Source of the DNA: Phocoena phocoena
Lineage: Eukaryota > Chordata > Mammalia > Artiodactyla > Phocoenidae
DNA length: 64,000 nucleotides
Reading direction: 5' to 3'
NCBI RefSeq assembly: GCF_963924675.1
Contig: NC_089230.1
Location: 74,639,223 to 74,703,222 of the forward strand
Position numbers and translations under genes: made by a program. Positions 33,711 to 45,984 of the stretch are shown in pieces. Every line of letters begins with the position of its first letter. The first letter of the stretch is position 1. The notes beneath the pieces were generated by a model. The model searched no databases and had not been told where the DNA came from. It saw only the letters and a program-made list of their open reading frames with translations.

Positions 33711-35824
33711 ACGAATAACAGTCATCAATTTATGACTTTGCTGCAGAGAAGACAGTCACCTGGGCCTTTGACAAAGTGCCTGCGTTGCTAAGTGCATCAA
33801 AAAAGATTTGAATAGAAAGCCTAGTTATTAATAAGCACTTTTTTCTTATGCAAAGAGACCTACAGAAAATACAAACATCTCCCATAAATCTGCAGAGAAA
33901 AAGCTTCCTGGGACCTCAGAAAACACCAAGGAAAACCTAATTGATTCTATCCAGGAACCCCTCAGCAGAGCTTTTGTTTTCTGAGCCCTACCAGAGGCTC
34001 ACAGAAACTCTTCTCGTTGTCTCAATCCCAGGGAAAGGCACTCTGATGCCACCAAAATGAACAGCATGACCAGAAGGGGAAAGACAGGCCTGACTTCTGT
34101 GAGAAATGCTTTCTGTTATCACCTACTGACCTCAATGACCTCTGAGGGCTGTCAGAATGATGGCTTGAGAAAGCCCCAGTGCAGCTGCTTACTCACGATA
34201 CACCAGTGTTAGTTCAGAGAACTCAGAGTGGTGGTACAAAACGCACTTAGATCATCATGGGCCTCCTTCCAGTGAAATGTCAAGCTGCGTGTGTGCCTAG
34301 GCATTTTGTACTTATACACGTACACACATGCATACACTGGCTGTTAATTTATTCAACAGATGATTAATGTGAGGGTCTACATTGTGCGAGTCATTTATAG
34401 AGAAAGCAACATGGAACCTAATGCCACTGCTGGAAGTGAACTCTAGTTTGAATTCTCTTGGGGTAAATGTCATGCTACCAATATTCTTCTTCTCTAGTGC
34501 CAAAAATCTGCAAGTGAAAAATTGTATGCTCAATTAAGTCCAGAAAACCAGACTAGAGCTCCCAGACTGTACTCTTCACAGTTTGTATACTTTTTGCCAA
34601 GACAAGTTAAGTTCATTACCTTCTAGGACATTTCTAAGTATTAATATACACAAGCGAAAACAAACACTGCTTAATATTCTCTGAAATTAGCTGCAGGGTA
34701 TTTACCATAGGAAATCTTCCTCCTGAAAGATATTAGGAAGGAAAAATACTTTTAAAGGAGAATTTTATTTTGAAGAGGCAAATTGCAGAAGAGTTTAAGA
34801 AGAATCACTAAGATGCATGAGGAAAATATTTGAAATAATTCCAAATAAAGGAACAGAGTACTTTTTATTACTTTGCTAAAAGAAAGATTATTTTGTTGGT
34901 TGATGGACTTGACTCATTAAAATCTACTTATATAGGTGATGAACTTGTTGGGTGAGAAGCTCCCAACTTTTGCAGAGAAATGTGATAATTCTTTGAATGC
35001 ATCTGTCCATGAGCTGGGGGGTCCATGAAGAAGAAATTCAAGCCTTTAGCCACATTTCATCTATGAATATTGAGAAGGAGCCCCACGAGCCCCACATTTA
35101 ATCCACATTCACTGAAAACACTTGTACCTTTTACACTCTGCTTATTCATGCTGCTGGATTAACTAAGTACATAAGCTGCAGCTTTTAGCTCTGGTTCTCC
35201 TGTTTTCTGCCGGTAAAGGTCACACTGACTCATACACGAAACCTTTTGTTTATATCTCAGAGGTAGCTGACCCCATTGCACCTGCTTTTGAATATCTGGC
35301 AAGAGACAGGCTTGCAAGTGAATATAGCTCTTTCAAGAAGTTGCTTATTTTCAAAATGAAATTAGCATTTCCATAGGTGCCAAACCGCTGGCAGAGGAGA
35401 ATGGAGACCTTTGTGTGAGTGAAGACAGGTATATAGTCTTCACAGGAATTGTGGCAGCATCTGCATGTTCACCTCACACTGTGAATGTGCCTCTAAATGA
35501 TTGCTGAATGAATGAATGAAGAAATGGACTAAGTAGTTTCCTTTGCCCAGTTTTACCCAGTTGCTCATGTTTTATTCTATTTGCAGAGACCTATCTGATG
35601 ATTATGTCAGGGAGGAAATATGATTTCTGCACTTCTCCTTTTTTCTCAATACTACCTGCCCTTCCCCAAATATCAACCATACGTGTTATATGGATTGAAA
35701 TCCTTGCTGTCACAGTGACTGATATTCAACCATTAGAACTCTCTTCCTTTTAGATTAACCAGTGCTTACACCTTTCAAAGGACGTGCAAGTCAGCCAAAA
35801 GGATAAACCTGGAGGGTGTTGAGG
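33711..35824. other. Unique sequence
   Basis: Mostly unrecognised. 'taaatgattgctgaatgaatgaatgaa' (35496-35522) resembles the 3' tail of an L2 or MIR but is too short to assign. Confidence 0.4.
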
Positions 35825-36064
35825 ATTAATTGGGGTGTGGGTTTAAGTCACTACAGGCAATACCAAGAGGTTGGATTGCATTCTGGGATCTAGTGGAGAA
35901 CCAGTGGAGGTTTGGGGGAAGGGAATACCATGGACAAATGTGTGTTAGAAAGAGTTTTTTGGTGGTTATGTGTGGAATTGATGAGAGAGAGTCTAGAGAT
36001 AAGATGTTCAGTTCAGAGGCCATCCTAGTAGTACAGGCAAAAGGCAATCTGTGCTATTAGCCGT
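35825..36064 (-). mobile_element. L2 LINE fragment (part 1, split)
   Basis: Reverse-oriented L2 text: 'ggttggattgcattctggg', 'gagaaccagtggaggttt', 'ggccatcctagtagtacaggc'. It is interrupted by an L1 3' end and resumes at 36246. Confidence 0.55.
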
Positions 36065-36245
36065 TAGGACAGTTGTTATCCCTGTGGGGTTAGTGACTGG
36101 GAGAGAGCACAAGGGGAGTTCTAGGGTATCGGTGAGATTTTGCTTCTTGATCTTGGTGCTGGATATTTGCAAAAATGCATAGAGCTATCCATTTTGTGCA
36201 TCTTTCTGTATATATGTTACAGCTCAATAAAAAGTATAAAAGAAA
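36065..36245 (+). mobile_element. Ancient LINE-1 3' end inserted in L2
   Basis: 'tgcttcttgatcttggtgct', 'tgtgcatctttctgtatata', 'tgttacagctcaataaaaag' is the tail end of an L1M-type 3' UTR. It sits between two colinear L2 pieces. Confidence 0.7.
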
Positions 36246-36700
36246 GGTAATGATGCCTGAATCAAGGTAGTGGTAGTGAATAAGAGGGTGTGATTTCTAG
36301 AGATAGGCACAAAGATTTGCACAATGACTGAAAGAGGAGAATAAAGGAAAGGAGAGAATAAAAGATGACTTTGAGATATTTAGCGTTAGAAATGGAAGAT
36401 AGTTATTCCATTTAAAGAGTTAGGAATCTAATGAGGAAGAACTTTTTGGAGCGGAAGTGATGAATTAGTTCAATACTGGATATTTGAGATCTCAATGAGC
36501 TATTTGGGTGGGACTATGCAATAAGCAAATATGAATAGTATTTAGAGCTCAGATGAGAGTTAAAAATAGGATTCTATCAGAAGTTATACAGACAGAAAAT
36601 AAAGCAAGTGGTTGAAACAGTAGAAATATAGGCGATCCCTAAGAAAGTAAAGGAAAAAGACAATTGAGTACTAAAACCTTAGAAAACTCCATTTCAAAAT
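36246..36700 (-). mobile_element. L2 LINE fragment (part 2)
   Basis: Continues the reverse L2: 'atcaaggtagtggtagtg', 'aaaagatgactttgagatat', 'ggatatttgagatctcaatg', 'aaccttagaaaactcc'. Colinear with 35825-36064. Confidence 0.55.
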
Positions 36701-38868
36701 TTTGCCTATACCAGCCTAGTCTATGAAATAGTAGTTTTGGTATAAAATGCATTTTCCAAATTGTCTTCAATTAAAAAATATTTTTGTAATTATATAAGAA
36801 ATTTATACAATGAAATAATTATTTTACATGGAATGACAGAAGACTGAAGGTAGCAGAGTTGTCTACATAATATCTGCAAACGATTTGCCCCTCTGGTTTT
36901 ATGATTGTATATTTTTGGCTTACAGAAATATGTATGTTTAAACATTTATTTAAGTTTTTTTCAAAGATACCCAAACAAATGAGGTTAGTGATCTTTGGAC
37001 ATGGCAGATTAACCTCACCATTTGTACCTTCTTCTTGTTCATTTTATTAAATTTGCACACTTTTAAGTAAGGTAAAATATAGGTATATCCTCAATGCATG
37101 TTTTATAAAGAGTATAAATGGTAAAAACATTATTACAGTAAAATAATTCGATTGGAAAGTATGTTTTATTTAAAAATTCAGCCTCAGGGAGGGCACCAAA
37201 AAAAGAAGTTCAGGGAGTGGGCTTTTATTTTTGGATTTAGTCCTATTTGAAATGGTTTAATCAGTTCATTAATTGAAAGAGGCCCTAGAATGGATTAATA
37301 GAAAAGTTATAAAGAGAAAGTATGTTCTTAAAATAAATTCTAAATAACCCTAAACTGTTCTAAAAGGTTTCCATTATTTATATGAATATTCTGGAAATGT
37401 TTGCTATTGTGTAATATACATGAATTTTCTCTGTAAACACTGTAAATTTAGTCTCTCAGTCATGAGTTCTTTTGCACTGATGGATGTGCTGTGACGATCC
37501 CATCTAAAACCATGAGACACTTATGCTGACAAGAGTTTGTTCTAGTTGTCACACGCTGGAGACCAGTGACAAGCACCTACCTTGGCCGAGTGTCTCTGAG
37601 GTAGTAAATATGCCATCCCTATCTAAATAACCCAGGTAGGAAGCTAGTTTCCTGTAGCAATTTGGTCCTAATAGGGAAGGCTTGTTCATTGGATTTCTTA
37701 TGTTTGAGGTGTGAATATTTTCAGAGTGCAAGGTAATTTCTGAGATTTGTAATAAAATGATATGTTAGGATTATAGGCTCCTGGAGAGCAAGATTTCTTT
37801 TATATTCCTTAATGCCACCTCATACAATATTCTTTATGTTCCATGAAAGACATGCTCATTGCTTGTTGTAAAAAGGAAAGGTGACTGCTATTTTTAGTAT
37901 TTCACTTATTTAAGGAAAATACACATATCTTTGATTCCCCCAAATACATACATTTTTACCTTTGAAACTAGGGAACTGGAAAATTTTATCAGATGTACCA
38001 AGATATAGTAATAATCAATCTAGTATCAGTATATATGATGACTGTAAAAGGTAAATTGAGACTTCCCTCTTCCTTAGGTAAAGTGATTTTTATATTCTTA
38101 GGAGGATAAGATGATAGTATGCGTTTCTTTCATGGTCTCTTTCAATACCTAATACTCTACTAAGGTGCTTAAATATATCAGCGATGTGAAATATCCAGGG
38201 CAGAATTCCCATATATGACAAGAATTTTACCCCCCATCCGTTCCCGAGCTTGTCCCCATTTTTCTAAAACCCTTCAGTACAATGAACACGTTCATTACCG
38301 CCCCCCTTTGTTTCTGAGGCAGCTGATGGACTCTAGTCCAGACAACGACGATTCAAGATGTTAGAGGGAGTAAGGCCAGGACTGTCACTAGCCTTGCCTT
38401 TCAAAATGTTCCAATCACATATTAATCCTTTTCCACATAGTTGCTGGACAAATCCATTTTGACCCAGAACCAGAACGATGAAGCCAAATCTAGAATCATC
38501 CATTTTGGCTAAGGTCGCATCACTGGCAAATACATTTTTCAAATTTTCGTTTTGTAAGGAATTAAATCCAATTCCTTTCCACATGGGGAAAAGCCAACAA
38601 TGAAAACTGTTGATTGTAAAAGTGAGACCAAAGAGCCACAGGACATATTTATTTTGGAAAGAAACTTAAAAGACTAAGAAATTAAACCGTAAAACATTTT
38701 ACACTGGTTTAGATTAAACCAACAGTTTAAAAGATAAATATTTTGCATTTTTTAATGCAGATGTCCAAGATAAAAATAGCTGTTGTGCTAGGAAAGCTCA
38801 AGATTACTGTGGAAAAGTCTCCATAAATGGTTCCCGAGGTATATGCAAAATGGGAAGCAGTGTCATTT
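36701..38868. other. Mostly unique sequence, possible L2 tail
   Basis: Around 37770-37870 'aggctcctggagagcaagatttc' resembles the forward L2 3' end, weakly. The rest is unrecognised. An 83-codon minus-strand frame at 38333-38584 has no known domain. Confidence 0.4.
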
Positions 38869-38873
38869 TATAG

Positions 38874-39083
38874 TATTTTTTTTTTTTTTTGCGATACGCG
38901 GGCCTCTCACTGTTGTGGCCTCTCCCATTGTGGAGCACAGGCTCCGGACGCGCAGGCTCAGCGGCCATGGCTCACGGGTCCAGCCGCTCCGCGGCACGTG
39001 GGATCCTCCCGGACCGGGGCACGAACCCACGTCCCCTGCATCGGCAGGTAGACTCTGAACCACTGCGCCACCAGGGAAGCCCC
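38874..39083 (-). mobile_element. CHR-family SINE, young-looking
   Basis: Reverse copy with many intact CpGs (gatacgcgggcc, ggacgcgcagg, ccgctccgcggc) and a long T run. The short matching target sequence tatag (38869-38873, 39084-39088), followed by T runs on both sides, makes the exact TSD uncertain. Confidence 0.93.
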
Positions 39084-39088
39084 TATAG

Positions 39089-39725
39089 GTTTTTTTTTTT
39101 TAAGTGTTTTTCAGAGAAAATTAATTTTCAAAATAATATATGTAGCTCGAGGGGAACTTGCAGAGTGAGGAACAAGGAAGTAAATAGCCTGAACTTGCTT
39201 TAGTGTCTCCCTCTGATCTGTTGAGGCTCCACCCTTGGCTGAGCTGAAATCTAACTTAGATGTCCTTCACTGCAGAGCGATCTCTAAAGTAGTGAGCAAG
39301 TGGAGAAGGTTGGAGGGTGGATCTTGAGGGGCAAATTGAAGACACCTGGGCCAGACCACCAGCCAGGGATTAGATGGAAACCAAAAGATCCTGCCCCCCA
39401 ACCTCAAAGATCTACTTACCACCTCAAAGGTTAAGACATTTTTCTTTATTCCCTTGTGCCTTGATTAAACTGGCTTATTTCTAGTTATTCTCTCATGATT
39501 TCATTCATAAAGTAACCCTGTATGAATTTGAAGGTAATAATGATTTCTCTTGGCTTTCTTTATTTTTTTCAGTTTGAGCTAAAGTTATACTTAGAGTGAT
39601 TTTTATCTTTTGACCTCTTATCATTGCCCTCTGGACCCTGGACCCTCTTTAAAAAAGTTCATCTGTTAAGAATACTGTTTGGTATTGCCACATACTTTAA
39701 TTGTTCTTGTGTTTGCATACACACA

Positions 39726-39728
<3 letters not shown>
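39089..39728. other. Unique sequence
   Basis: Begins with a T run after the SINE and continues to the GT repeat. No exon or repeat recognised. Confidence 0.4.

Positions 39729-39762
<34 letters not shown>
39729..39762 (+). repeat. (GT)n microsatellite
   Basis: Seventeen uninterrupted GT units just before the T-rich end of an L1 fragment. Confidence 0.97.
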
Positions 39763-39763
<1 letters not shown>

Positions 39764-39764
<1 letters not shown>

Positions 39765-39849
39765 ACATATTTATTTATTTGTAACATCTTTATTGGAGTA
39801 TAATTGCTTTACAATGGTGTGTTAGTTTCTACTTTATAACAAAGTGAAT
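39764..39849 (-). mobile_element. Very short LINE-1 3' end (younger type)
   Basis: 'taacatctttattggagtat' and 'gtttctactttataacaaag' are the last ~85 bp of a younger L1 3' UTR in reverse. It directly abuts the next fragment. Confidence 0.75.
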
Positions 39850-40262
39850 CTTTTTATTTTTGTTTTATTGAAGTATAGTTGATTTACAATGTTGTGTTAG
39901 TTTCAGGTGTACAGCAAAGTGATTCAGTTATATATATATGTATATATTATATACACATATATATACACATATACATGCACACACATATATATACATATAT
40001 ATATATTTTTTTTTAGTCTTTCCTTTATAGCTTATTATAGAATACTGAGTATAGTTTCCTGTGCTATACAGTAGGTCCTTGTTGGTTATCTATTTTATAT
40101 GTAGTCATGTGTATATGTTAATCCCAAACTCCTAATTTATCCCTCCCCTACCCTTTCTACTTTGGCAACCATAGTTTGTTTTCTATGTCTGTAGGTTTAT
40201 TTCTGTTTTGTAAATAAGTTCATTTGTATCATTTTTTTTTAGATTCCACATATAAGTGATAT
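39850..40262 (-). mobile_element. LINE-1 3' end (older type)
   Basis: 'attgaagtatagttgattta', 'gctatacagtaggtccttg', 'gattccacatataagtgat' define a different L1 3' UTR subtype in reverse orientation. An AT/AC-rich simple repeat (39928-40005) has expanded inside it. Confidence 0.85.
39928..40005 (+). repeat. TATATAC-rich simple repeat
   Basis: Alternating TATATA and CACATA units within the L1 3' UTR. Near-pure purine-pyrimidine alternation. Confidence 0.9.
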
Positions 40263-41699
40263 CATATTATCAAGGTCATTTTGAATTATAATTTGAGTAT
40301 TAACAGGCTGACTGGTTTAGTAATGCTTGTAAATTTGAAAGCATATGCCTCATTCATTCTCTGCATTATCAAATAAATGAATTAAAAAGGGACAGCCTCA
40401 GGGATGACTAATGAGCCTTTGGGTGATATTATAAAATGTCTAACTCTTTCTTAGATATGATCTTGAAGCTAGACATTGACTGTATCAAGATTAGAATGGT
40501 CAAGCTTATTCTATCCTAGTTGGAGATGAAAATGTCTTTAGGGCTGAGACAAAAGTATGTATCTTAGAATAACACTTATTTCTCATTACTTACCCATTTT
40601 TGGCTACCTACTTTGTGACTACCATAGAATGATATGATTTCCTCTTCACAATGTTGTAATGTTGATAGAATTCTCTAGAATGGACCCAGTCCTAGACCAT
40701 ATATTTATCAACACTTTAAAGTACAGATTCAACTCATCAATTCTCACATGTCTCATAAGTTGTATAACAGACACTTGGGTGTTCCTTTGTTCCCTTTTAC
40801 CAGCTCTTGTCTCCCAGCTTTTGTGTGCATTGCTGCTATCTGCTTATGCCTGTGATCTTCAGAGGCTTGCTTTTGGACACTGGAGCTTTCTTGCCCATAA
40901 GGAGAACCAGAAGGCTGGGGAGTTTAGTAGAATATGATTATTATATGACTCAAACCTGTATAATAAGTCGATGTGATATTTTCTGTGTAATATAGGTGAA
41001 GAGCCTGGGTCCTAGTGCATAATAGTCTCATTATATTTAGTACTTATGACATATAGGGTTTTATGCATAAAACAAAAAACATTATGCATTTTAAGCAGAG
41101 TTAAATACAGTGAATTATAATAATAGTTGTTGGAAGGGCTGGAAATCAGATGCTAGAGTGGTCCCCAGGGAATGGCTCACATAATACTATGAGATTCACA
41201 TGCCAGGGGAAACTGGGGAAATCAGAAGGTCGCCATTGAAGAGTGAGCTCGAGAACATTTGACCACAGCTGCAATCTTAGGATCAGTGAGGAAGGATTGC
41301 AGCAACTGCCTGAATACTGACTGTATGGGGAACACAGCTGCCTCAGTGGTTAAAGTCTCTCAATACCCATCAGACTGGTGATTGGATGCTGGAATCTCTG
41401 TAAACATTCCTGGCAGTAGGAAACAGCCAAAAGCAGTATGGAAATAAGATGGACTCCACCTCATTGGTGCATTCCAGATATCTCATGATGGCTTCTAACT
41501 GGGAGACCAAAATCCTAGCAGGAGGAAAGGCTGAGAAGTAGAGTTTTAAGATTTCCAGTTATTAGAGTACTAAACAACATACTTGAAGGAGGTGGGAATA
41601 ACTGCTGAGTGCTGATCTGGGCCATTATGTTCCCAAGGAGCGTGATTCACCATGCTAGAGGTGGCCGGGCACTGCCAAATTAACTGTATTGCTCACTAT
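40263..41699. other. Unique sequence
   Basis: A 92-codon frame at 40659-40937 has no recognised domain. Sequence near 41130-41680 has the flavour of an old repeat but I cannot assign it. Confidence 0.35.
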
Positions 41700-42040
41700 A
41701 CCAATTAAAGATCATCTAGAATCAAGTGTTCAATTTCAAGTGTCACTTTTTAAAATATACATTGAAAACTAGTGTGTTCCTCGGTAGCCATTAAAATGGT
41801 AAGAGGTGTTAAAACCACATCAAAACAAGTAAGGGTTTGAAATGGGAATGAAAATAACAATCTACAAACATCTGAGGACACAGGTATAGACTTGTTTTGA
41901 GTTTCACTGTGTGGTAGAAGGAAGATCAATTAGGACAGGTTAACAAAGCAGCAGCTTTCGGGTTGGGTTTTTCATTTGAACTTCCATTTAATATTTCTTT
42001 CAAACCTAAGATTCTATGATCCTTCTAGATATTTGCAGAT
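41700..42040 (+). mobile_element. L3/CR1-type LINE relic
   Basis: 'tctagaatcaagtgttcaat', 'ccattaaaatggtaagaggt', 'tagacttgttttgagtttc' and 'aacctaagattctatgatcc' follow the order of the CR1/L3 3' end, which finishes in a short ATTCTATGAT motif instead of an A tail. Heavily diverged. Confidence 0.6.
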
Positions 42041-42776
42041 AGATCTAGAGTTCCTTAGTACTTCTTGAAAGGTGTAATAAAGTATGATTTTAACAGCCCC
42101 TTCATTTTCATTATTTTTTTACATTAATTCTACTATCTTTTTAAAAAAGGGGTGTGTAATATTTTCATCTCTTTTACTACTTCTGTTCATTTTATTTTAT
42201 TCAAAAATTCAGTTTTCATTATATGTACTTAAATAATGGCTTTATGTCATACAAAATTTCAAGAGAAATGTGCTCTGAACTTACAAGGCTTTTTTCATTA
42301 ATATTTTAGTGTTTTTTGAAAATACTTCATTGTTAAGAATCGAATATTCCAGGCAAAGTTGTACAAAAAGAAGTGAAGGCATAGATCGGTAGTTTGGGCA
42401 ATGGAGAATCAAAATGAATTCTAACGGGAAAAAATTCAAAGTATATTAATAATTTGAAAAGTAATAGTCCACAACTCAAGTATTTTATGGGCAGAAGAAA
42501 CCTAGACTACTGAATTGCCAAAAGAGAAACAGATGAAACTAGAGATCGAATGATTTTGCCATATGTGGTGTCAATAAATTAAGGCTGATGTAACTTTGGC
42601 CTGTTAAGGAAGGATCCTTATGGACCAGGGTGGCAGTGGTTTTACAGCTTCAGCAGTGCAGTAGTCAGCTTTGGGTAGCTGCATTCTAGAAATACATGAT
42701 GGAGAAGTGCAGAGATTCAAGGAAACTGTTGGGTAAAAATAATTAAAAGACCTGAATATGGATACACAGGAATGAT
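42041..42776. other. Unique AT-rich sequence
   Basis: No feature recognised before the A-run insertion. Confidence 0.45.
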
Positions 42777-42820
42777 AAAGAAATTGTGAAAAAAAAAAAA
42801 AAAAAAAAAAAGAAATTGTG
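42777..42820 (+). mobile_element. Bare poly(A) insertion with target duplication
   Basis: aaagaaattgtg (12 bp) occurs at 42777-42788 and 42809-42820 with only 20 A residues between. This is the footprint of a LINE-1-mediated insertion that copied only the A tail. Tandem duplication with A-run expansion is the alternative. Confidence 0.7.
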
Positions 42821-43199
42821 CACTAAGTCTAAGAAAATATTTTAAACGATGTAGACAAATACCATAAATAAAATTCCTAAAATTAAAATTCATTTCATGT
42901 AATTAACCAATCTGGGAAACAGCAGTAAAGTATGTTTAAAAAAACACTTTTATATGAAAACCCTTGGGTTGAGCAACAGCTGAAAAATAATTCCCATCCT
43001 TTAAGGGAGAGATAGGAAAATAAACCTTTATCCCAAGTCAATAATTGCCAAAATGAGCAATACATTACAAATTTCATCCCTTCCAATGTATGTTATTTGC
43101 TAATGGGAGAAAAGAGTATAAATAATATCTTGAGAATGTGTATGCAAAATAAAACAAAATTTAAATCAAAATGATTAGCACATGGACAAAGGGATATTT
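42821..43199. other. Unique sequence
   Basis: No feature recognised. A 63-codon minus-strand frame is not supported. Confidence 0.45.
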
Positions 43200-43215
43200 A
43201 AATACAACAGTTCTA

Positions 43216-43497
43216 GACTCATAGAGAACAGACTTGTGGGTGCCAAGGGGGAGGGGGAGAGGGAGATGGATGGACTGAGAGTTTGGGGTTGGTAGATGCA
43301 AACTATTTTATATAGAATGGATAAACAACAAGGTCCTAATGTATAGCACAGGGAACTATATTCAATATCTTGTGATAAACCGTAATGGAAAAGAATATAA
43401 AAAAGAATGCATATATGTGTATAACTGAGTCACTTTGCTGTACAGCAGAGATTGCCACAGCATTGTCAATCAACTATACTTCAATAAAAAAATAAAC
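43216..43497 (+). mobile_element. 5'-truncated LINE-1 3' end
   Basis: A 282-bp piece of the older 3' UTR subtype: 'gagaacagacttgtgggtgc', G-rich 43245-43267, 'atgtatagcacagggaacta', 'caactatacttcaataaaaa'. TSD aaatacaacagttcta / aaatacataagttcta (14 of 16) at 43200-43215 and 43498-43513. Confidence 0.92.
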
Positions 43498-43513
43498 AAA
43501 TACATAAGTTCTA

Positions 43514-44009
43514 ATTTTGGTTACCTATGCAATATAAATAAAAGTATTTTTTCTTAAAAACCCAGGGTACTTTTCTCAGTATACTTTAGTTCTATTTCCT
43601 TAATTGACAGCGTTCATCCACTACCCCATCAATTGTGCACTGGTTTTCCTAAGCAGCATGTTTCATAAATTGAGCTGAGCCTGCTTGTCAGCTATTGTGT
43701 GATCCTGAAAGTAATTAGCTTAACTACTTACCCTTAGGCTGTGTCTCTTCTTGATGGCAAAACATTAGAAAAACAATTGAATGTTTTGATCAGTCAACCA
43801 ATTTGTTTTCCTACACATAGTTGCTCAAATAGACACGGGATGGGCAGAGGTGGAAAAAAAGGTCTCCATTAGGCCAGAGGTTATCAGCTTGTTGCTGTGA
43901 CTTTGGAATATGAGATTTTCCTGTGGGGAAAGCAGAGGAGACCTGCTCTCAGTGAGGCTGGCTACTGCATTTGCAAGATCAATAACCATGCAAACATGTC
44001 CCTCGGAAC
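43514..44009. other. Unique sequence
   Basis: No repeat or exon recognised. Confidence 0.45.
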
Positions 44010-44205
44010 CCATTACTTACTATGTGCCAGGCGCTATATTTGTATATGCTATACATATCTCATCATCAATTTTCTCAGCCTTCTGAGGTAGTTGATATTA
44101 TTATATCATCTCCATTCTACAATTAACTGGGGGTGTGCACCAGACAAGCACAGTATTCAAACCCAGGCTCTTAACCATCAGCTGAACCCTACTGCCTCTA
44201 TTACT
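44010..44205 (-). mobile_element. MIR SINE
   Basis: Nearly complete reverse copy: 'ttactatgtgccaggcgcta', 'ccttctgaggtagttgatat', 'ccattctacaattaactggg', 'ttcaaacccaggctcttaac'. Confidence 0.78.
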
Positions 44206-45527
44206 TGGCATGAGAAAGAGATCAAGTAGCATCATCACTTTATTACCCTGAACAGAAAAATTTGCTTACGCTTAAAATGGAGAAAGGAATTAATAATGTC
44301 TTTGGGCTATGGTTGGGTATATGGGGGAGGGACTAAGGAAGTAGGTCTAGGTTGGATGCTATCAGAAAGAGGGGTAATTGTATGATTGGACATCCCAATA
44401 AATCTTGCCTGTAGAAAGAGGAAACTAGGACCAAGATAAAGCTATAATTTGTAAAGAATTAGCAGTCACTCATTTGGGCCAAGAGAAGAGGTGTTTGGCC
44501 TTTTGTGGGTGCCACAATCAACTTGTCTTTGTCTTTTCTTAGATAAAATGTCGAATTAGCCTTGCTTCTTATTTTATTACGGTCTCAGAGTAAGTTTGTC
44601 TGAAGTTGGTATTCTGTTTGTGTCCAACAGGACATAGTAACACGGCTTAGCTGTGAGTGCCAGGCCAACTTCTGAAAGTCTTTGGTTGCTTTATTATCCC
44701 ATCTTGATTTCTTCAATACCTGCACATACCTGGGATCCCTTCTCTCTCTACCTGCTGGAGAAGCCAACCAGCCCATGCTTGGGAGATAATAAATGAAGAA
44801 TTGAACTCTGTCATTTCATTGAAATCCTTCAGAATTTTTTCCCATTTGGAGGGAAGAACAATCATATTTTATAAAGTAATAATAATATTTTATAGTTTAA
44901 ATTGAACTCCAGTACTTTCTTAAAGCCCTTTTGCATTGAGTTTATTTTGTTTTCCTAGGAATAAGTCCCTCTTTGGGATTTTGGTTTTCTGATCATATTT
45001 GTACTGTCCTTTAGTGAAGTTGTTTTTTACTACTTAATACCTGCTTGTCTGATGCCTTGTTAGTCTGTCTGTCTTGAATGGTGTTTGTCTATAGGGTGAG
45101 GATGAGCCCGTAAATCTGTTCTCAAGCCAGCCTGGGGGTTGATATGTTCATAAAATTTCTTATCTGCTTCCTTTGGACAAACTTGGTCCCAGGTCACCAT
45201 TTCAAGACCTTATAAGGACTTCCTCAATCTTGTTTTTGTGTTCCTGAGAATAGTTTCTGTTTTAGTTTCATCTACCCACAATCAGGAGGTTTTGTCTGGT
45301 TCCTGATAGGTGATGGTTGGTCATTGACCAAGCTCCAGTGACAAAAGCTCACTCAAACACCCATCTCACAGACACTTTGTGAGCTCATGGCATCTTTTCA
45401 ATCTAAAACTGTGCCTCTTCCAGGCTGTAAACCTGCTTCCTTTATGTTTTCTCACTATAATGCTAACCCGTGTGCATTCTTTTCTCTCACAATTTCACCA
45501 AAGACAATTTGGAATTATAGTGCTAAC
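44206..45527. other. Unique sequence
   Basis: No repeat or exon recognised. A 'gtctgtctgtctt' run lies near 45064. Confidence 0.4.
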
Positions 45528-45562
45528 CCTGGGGATCTTTTTTTTTTTCCTGGGGATCTTTT
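45528..45562 (-). mobile_element. Bare poly(T) insertion with target duplication
   Basis: cctggggatctttt (14 bp) occurs at 45528-45541 and 45549-45562, separated by seven T. It fits a reverse-oriented tail-only insertion. A tandem duplication ending in a T run is equally possible. Confidence 0.5.
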
Positions 45563-45984
45563 GATCTGGACAAAGTTGTTCCTCTGAGAGGCAGCTTAAA
45601 CCAAAAAGAAACAAAATTTTGACTGTCCAATGGTCTACTTTCTTTACTTGGTATGAGGAGACTTCTAAACACAATCGGGAGTAAAAAAATGCCTCCTTAG
45701 AGATTCTTTAGCACAAGCTGATGCAAAATGTAAGAAGCATAACTCTTCTTGTGGAACTATTCCGATGCTTTCCTTCTATATTGCACTCTTTCCCTGACAT
45801 CCTTTGCTTTAACCCTCAGACTCTTGTTCAAGATTTTTAGAGTGATGATCAAAAATTTTGTGTCAGAACAGTTGGATGAAGAGATTGAACTTTTCTGGAA
45901 TATTCTTTCATTTGGACACTGGGGTCCTGTTTGATTTCTTCTTCATGGGTACATAGGAAAGCTACATATTCCAGCTGCTTGGGA
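45563..45984. other. Unique sequence
   Basis: No repeat or exon recognised. Confidence 0.4.
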
